From Halocaridina rubra (Eukaryota; Arthropoda; Malacostraca; Decapoda; Atyidae), in contig JAXCGZ010000056.1 in the NCBI GenBank assembly GCA_037179515.1, positions 1 to 45,000 of the forward strand: a stretch of DNA of 45,000 bases. Direction: 5' to 3'. How positions within the stretch are numbered: position 1 is the stretch's first letter; every line of letters begins with the position of its first letter. The position numbers and the translations under genes are program-made. Under the pieces are notes generated by a model. It was not told where the DNA came from and did no database searches. It worked only from the letters and a program-made list of their open reading frames with translations. Positions 41,400 to 45,000 of this stretch are shown piece after piece.

Positions 41400-44300
41400 G
41401 TAAGTCTACCTGTACTACTTAATTCAGTTTGTGTACTTAATTTATATTCAGCATGTAGCAAGTAATATGAGAACATTTTTGATAATGATTCTGTGTAAAT
41501 CCATTGCTTTTAAGCATCTGTAAGTTGATTCCCCATGTATCATTTTCTTTGAAGAACATTTTCTAACACATAAATGTTTTTGCAGGTATGTCCTTCTTCC
41601 CGTTCCTACCAGCGCTTATACGCCAAAAAGGTGTTACTGAAGGTGGAGTCGGATTGATATGGACAGTAATTCCCCTTACCAGTGCAGCGACAAATATGCT
41701 GGTAGGGACGATAGCGGATTATTGCAAAATGCATCGTGCGTTCTTCATGGCTGGAATGCTTATTCTGACTATAACGTTCACATGTGTATTCTTCATGCCT
41801 GATGTACCAGCGCCTGCAACGGGAATGAATGCTACTCTCTCTGTTCAGTGTTCTCAAGACAGATATGCTAAATTTGTAGTGTGTCCTAAGATATCAGATT
41901 TACATGCAAGTGAAGTGGCTCAGAGCTTTCCAATATTCAATCAGTGTGATATACTCGAGAATGATAGTGAAAAGTTTGTGAAGCAACAGTTGAAACTGAA
42001 ATACAATCTGCAGTGTAAAATGAGCAAAAATAACACTAGGCCTCCGGAGAGTGCCCTCCACTTTCCGACAGAATTTTCGTTATCAGTAGACGAAGAGCAA
42101 GCTTATTACAATGTGTGTAGCAGGAGAAACTGTAATGTGATAACAGAAGTGAATGTAACTAATTCTTTTTCAGAAATGTATAATATTAAATGTAAAGATG
42201 GTGAATTCTCCATGTATGAGTATAACTGTGACACGTCCATCATCAATCATATGCATTTAACGTTACCGTACTTGCTACACTCTGTAGAATATTGGACGAT
42301 ATTCCTAAACATGATGATCCTGTATGCAGGTAATGGCGTGACAACTACTATGGCAGACACTGTTTGCTTCTTTTTGTTAGGAAAAAATCGTCACAAGTAT
42401 GGTCATCAGCGCCTTTGGGGCAGTTTAGCCTGGGGTTTGTTTGGTATGACCAGTGGTGGCTTAGTTACCTATTTCTCCAGAGGAAAAGCAAGCATAGATT
42501 ATACACCTGTTGTAGCCCTCTCCATTGCCTTCCTCACTGCTAACCTCGTCGTGTCTTTTATAATAAAATTTGATGTGCCCAAAAAAGAAAAATTAAAGGC
42601 AAGCACCGTTGGAAAAACTCTGAGCTCTTTCAAAATGATAATATTTTTGGTAAGCATCGCCGAGATTTAGCTGCACTCTCTTCATGCATTTAATTTGATT
42701 TATACTTATGATAACTTGCTGTATACTCCTGTCAGTTATTATTTCATATTTATGTACTTGTTTTTGCATATATTCATTAGCTGATGATAAATGCAGATCT
42801 TTGAATTTGTATTTGATTTCTTGTTTAGTCATACACCATTGATAATATCTTGATTTGAATTTAATATTTTTCCATTTTTATTTTACACAGATAACTGTTT
42901 TAGTTGGAGGTATTACCATGGGAACACAGTGGACGTTCTTCTTCATTGTCGTTGAAGATGTGGCTGCATCGTATGATCCCAACTTCTCTTACATAAAACT
43001 CATTCAGGGTGTGCTATTGGGCATTGACTGCTTCTTTGGAGAAGTGCCATTCTTGTTCCTTTCATGTATGTATCTCTTTATTTTTCCATTGGTAACTTGT
43101 AGTGTCACAATAAATATACTGGTCGAGTCTCTGACTATGGACATGCAACTAGTGATGACAAGCCTTTATGACTGTAAATATTGAGATTATTAATTTTCAG
43201 GCCACAATGAAACCAAAGCTGGATAAATTAGAAATATACTATTGAATATGTAAATATAAAATAGCAAGCTGTAATATACAAAAGTGACAGTAACAATCAT
43301 TTCACTGATGATGCCATTCAATGTCTCTCATCGAAAAAATTCCTATTTAAGTAAAAAGCATTACAATTTTACTTGAATTATTACTCACGATAAAAGAATA
43401 ATAAAAACCTATTAAATTTAACCATGAACTAAAGACAATCTCAGAGAGAGATGGGGATAGAATGAAATAGAAAGAAAATGGAGAACTCTGGAATGAAGAC
43501 CAGAGGTAACTTGTAGAGAGTGTAACATGTTTTATACTATATTGGTTTGCTACTGAATAGCATTTTTTTTTCGAAGAAAATTTCTATAAATAGCATTTAA
43601 TAATAAGAAATTAATAAACATATACCACAACAGTTACAAAAATACTCAATATTATGACAAAGATGATATACTGTTTGTGTTTACTACATCAGAGTCCCTA
43701 TCTACCACGTTCCAATTGATGTAATGATTCAACTTACAACCGATCAGTCAGAACCGGTCTCGGTTGTAAGGAAAAGACTACCTTTTATATTGCCAAGTGC
43801 ATTAAATACTGATTTTTGGAGTTACTGAGGCCCATTCTCCCTTTATTTCAGCATATGTTATCAAGCGTATTGGCAACGTACGGACCTTTTGCTGTGTCTT
43901 GATCATTTTGACGCTTCGATGCTTCTTGTACTCGTGCGTCACCAACCCGTGGTACTTTTTACCCATCAACTTTCTACATGGCCCATCTTTTGGGCTTATG
44001 TATCCTAATATGATTACTTATGCAAATGCGCTCGCACCAAAAGGGGCTCAGGCAACCATTCAGGGCATTGTGAAATCTACATTTATTGGTGGTGAGTATT
44101 TCATTGCAGTTTTTGATCTGTAGTTGTGGTTATGAATAAAATATTTCTTAAGTATCGGATATTTTTTTTTTTAGCATTATGAATGATCAAATTTCATCAC
44201 AATCCAAAGCTTTTGACCACGTGAATACATTAAAAAAGATGTGCTGTAATTCCTTTTACCATGCGATGAAAGTGTTTGTTTTGTCTGAAGAAATATGCTG

Positions 44301-44570
44301 AAAATTTCTTTGACCTGATATGCCCTGTCCTGAATTCTCATGTATAGTATTTCCTTATTTACAATAAATGGTCATATCTTTGTTATTAAAGTTTATCTAT
44401 GTTTGTTTTCTCAGGCGTATCTTTAGGAGGGCTGATAGGCGGTATACTTATGGAAAAAGTTGGTGGGTCGAGGACATATCTGACCATTGGTCTCTTTGAC
44501 CTAATATATACAGTCATATTCATTGTTGTCAACTTTGCCAGAAGAAGACATAAAAAGGAAAAGAACAAAG
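41336..44570 (+). CDS. MFSD6: MFSD6-like major facilitator protein, five exons, 3' end beyond window
   Basis: Coding exons are 41336-41399, 41586-42649, 42891-43065, 43852-44091 and 44415-44570. All introns are GT-AG and the phases (1,0,1,1) join into one open frame of at least 566 residues. The ATG has a good context (G at -3, G at +4) and an in-frame TAA lies upstream at 41309. Seen: N-terminal motif INKKLLPLK before TM1; a motif-A-like GTIADYCKMHR after TM2; a long loop of about residues 93-249 with eight cysteines and four N-glycosylation sequons (about N103, N147, N170, N211); the family signature YGHQRLWGS after TM4; and an alternation of hydrophobic segments to a last one near 540-556, followed by a basic tail RRRHKKEK. 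Known: MFSD6 proteins (MFS_1-like) are 12-TM transporters or receptors with a large extracellular loop and no settled substrate. Inferred: a membrane protein at the cell surface or an endomembrane. Only the C-terminal tail is missing. An upstream 5'UTR exon is likely, because two pyrimidine-rich CAG acceptors precede the ATG. Confidence 0.93.
41586..42649 (+). CDS. MFSD6: MFSD6-like coding exon 2 (TM1 to central loop)
   Basis: Large exon after acceptor TTGCAG, ending at donor GTAAGC in phase 0. It carries the rest of TM1, TM2-TM3, the whole cysteine-rich loop, TM4-TM6 and the start of the next membrane segment. The frame reads on 21 bases into the intron before a stop, so the exon boundary rests on the donor and on the family alignment remembered for MFSD6. 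Confidence 0.93.
42891..43065 (+). CDS. MFSD6: MFSD6-like coding exon 3
   Basis: Follows acceptor TTTTACACAG and ends at donor GTATGT in phase 1. It encodes GGITMGTQWTFFFIVVEDV and ILLGIDCFFGEVPFLF-like residues. This corresponds to the conserved MFSD6 block of a membrane segment, an acidic ED pair, and a glycine/glutamate-containing GE-P-F segment. Confidence 0.92.
43852..44091 (+). CDS. MFSD6: MFSD6-like coding exon 4
   Basis: Acceptor TTTATTTCAG, donor GTGAGT, phase 1 at both ends. It carries the family block with RCFLYSCVTNPW, then LHGPSFGLMYPNMITYA and ATIQGIVKSTFIGG. These match the MFSD6 C-terminal pattern (R-x-x-x-Y-S…NPW…QG-x-F-G…A-x-QGI). Confidence 0.93.
44415..44570 (+). CDS. MFSD6: MFSD6-like coding exon 5 (last membrane segments)
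   Basis: Acceptor TTTTCTCAGG, donor GTAAGA, ending in phase 1 (AAC AAA G). It encodes the glycine-rich SLGGLIGGILMEKVGG turn, TM12 (LTIGLFDLIYTVIFIVVNF) and a basic cytosolic tail. The coding sequence must continue beyond this exon; no convincing further exon is visible before 45000. Confidence 0.88.
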
Positions 44571-44667
44571 GTAAGACAACATTATTACTGAACCACGATA
44601 ATACATTTGTTTCATATTGGCAAAATTTGAAAACGAACATGAATGCATGTAACAATTAGAGGTTTTT

Positions 44668-44745
44668 GCTTACCAAATTCCAGTTATCAACTATTCTTTC
44701 GCTAAAGAAGTATTTTTATCACATAATCTCGCAAAGAAGAAGTTA
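44668..44745 (-). pseudogene. Relic of the CR1/L2-like retrotransposon inside an MFSD6-like intron
   Basis: GCTTACCAAATTCCAGTTAT and CAACTATTCTTTCGCTAAAG, then AAGTATTTTTATCACATAAT, parallel positions 33668-33740 of the retrotransposon. They correspond to the VVDNWNSLSEE region read in minus sense. Short and diverged. Confidence 0.65.
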
Positions 44746-45000
44746 GTTATCGTACTGTTTAGTTGATATTGGCGTGACTTTTGATAATTGTTGTATTGCA
44801 ACAAAAATCTTGTTCATGTTTATATATAAGTGAAAGAAGTTACTTGGTTATAAGTTTTAGAGAACTCACATATGAGATTCTTATTTGTAAACGAGTACAG
44901 TATGCACTTATGTTACACCTTTGCACATTTTGTTAAGTCATTATTTTCATTATAGTACGAATACTGGCAATGTACTGTGTGCTAGAGAAAATGATGACAT

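Noticed and set aside
42855..43184. Single-exon reading of MFSD6-like exon 3 through the downstream intron
   Set aside because: The frame continues past the donor GTATGT at 43066 only by chance. The family alignment and the phase of the next exon support splicing.

Overview
This is a eukaryotic nuclear window, most likely from a decapod crustacean (shrimp, prawn or crayfish type). Three things point there. First, adding the lengths of the long perfect tracts of (TA)n, (GA)n, (AAT)n and (GT)n gives roughly a tenth of the window. Second, several families of short tRNA-derived retroposons are present in many copies. Third, the only clear host gene has canonical GT-AG introns and an animal-type MFSD6-like protein. 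The order-level assignment is inference from repeat style, not from a species-specific marker.

Layout. Positions 1-41,200 are intergenic or intronic repeat-rich DNA. They contain: (i) a 5'-truncated Penelope-like element (GIY-YIG domain plus linker) between two 212-bp inverted repeats that look identical (1123-2062); (ii) two copies of a nearly perfect, loop-free palindromic element of about 220 bp (706-929, 16547-16766); (iii) at least 19 copies of a ~190-bp tRNA-derived SINE (family A here), five with convincing target-site duplications; (iv) at least 9 copies of a ~300-bp dispersed repeat (family B); (v) a second tRNA-derived SINE with an (ATT)n tail (family C, 4765-5022); (vi) fragments of non-LTR retrotransposons (33517-34380, 353-486, 17421-17670, 29750-30092, 44668-44745); (vii) a 516-bp foldback whose arms carry a tRNA-like sequence (21601-22116); (viii) minisatellites with units of about 74, 93, 15, 92 and 130 bp; and (ix) more than 40 long microsatellite tracts.

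Positions 41,336-44,570 hold five coding exons of an MFSD6-like major facilitator protein on the + strand. They join in frame into at least 566 residues and cover essentially all membrane segments; only the C-terminal tail lies outside the window. The gene body contains no long microsatellite, in sharp contrast with the 41 kb before it.

No operon, CRISPR array, functional tRNA gene or rRNA gene was found. Most long open frames in the window are translations of microsatellites or of the family A SINE and are not genes. The most unusual signals are the inverted-repeat-bracketed Penelope fragment, the loop-free palindromic element pair, the tRNA-like foldback, a 56-59-bp linker that recurs inside (GA)n tracts at two loci in opposite orientation, and the constant polarity of compound microsatellites.
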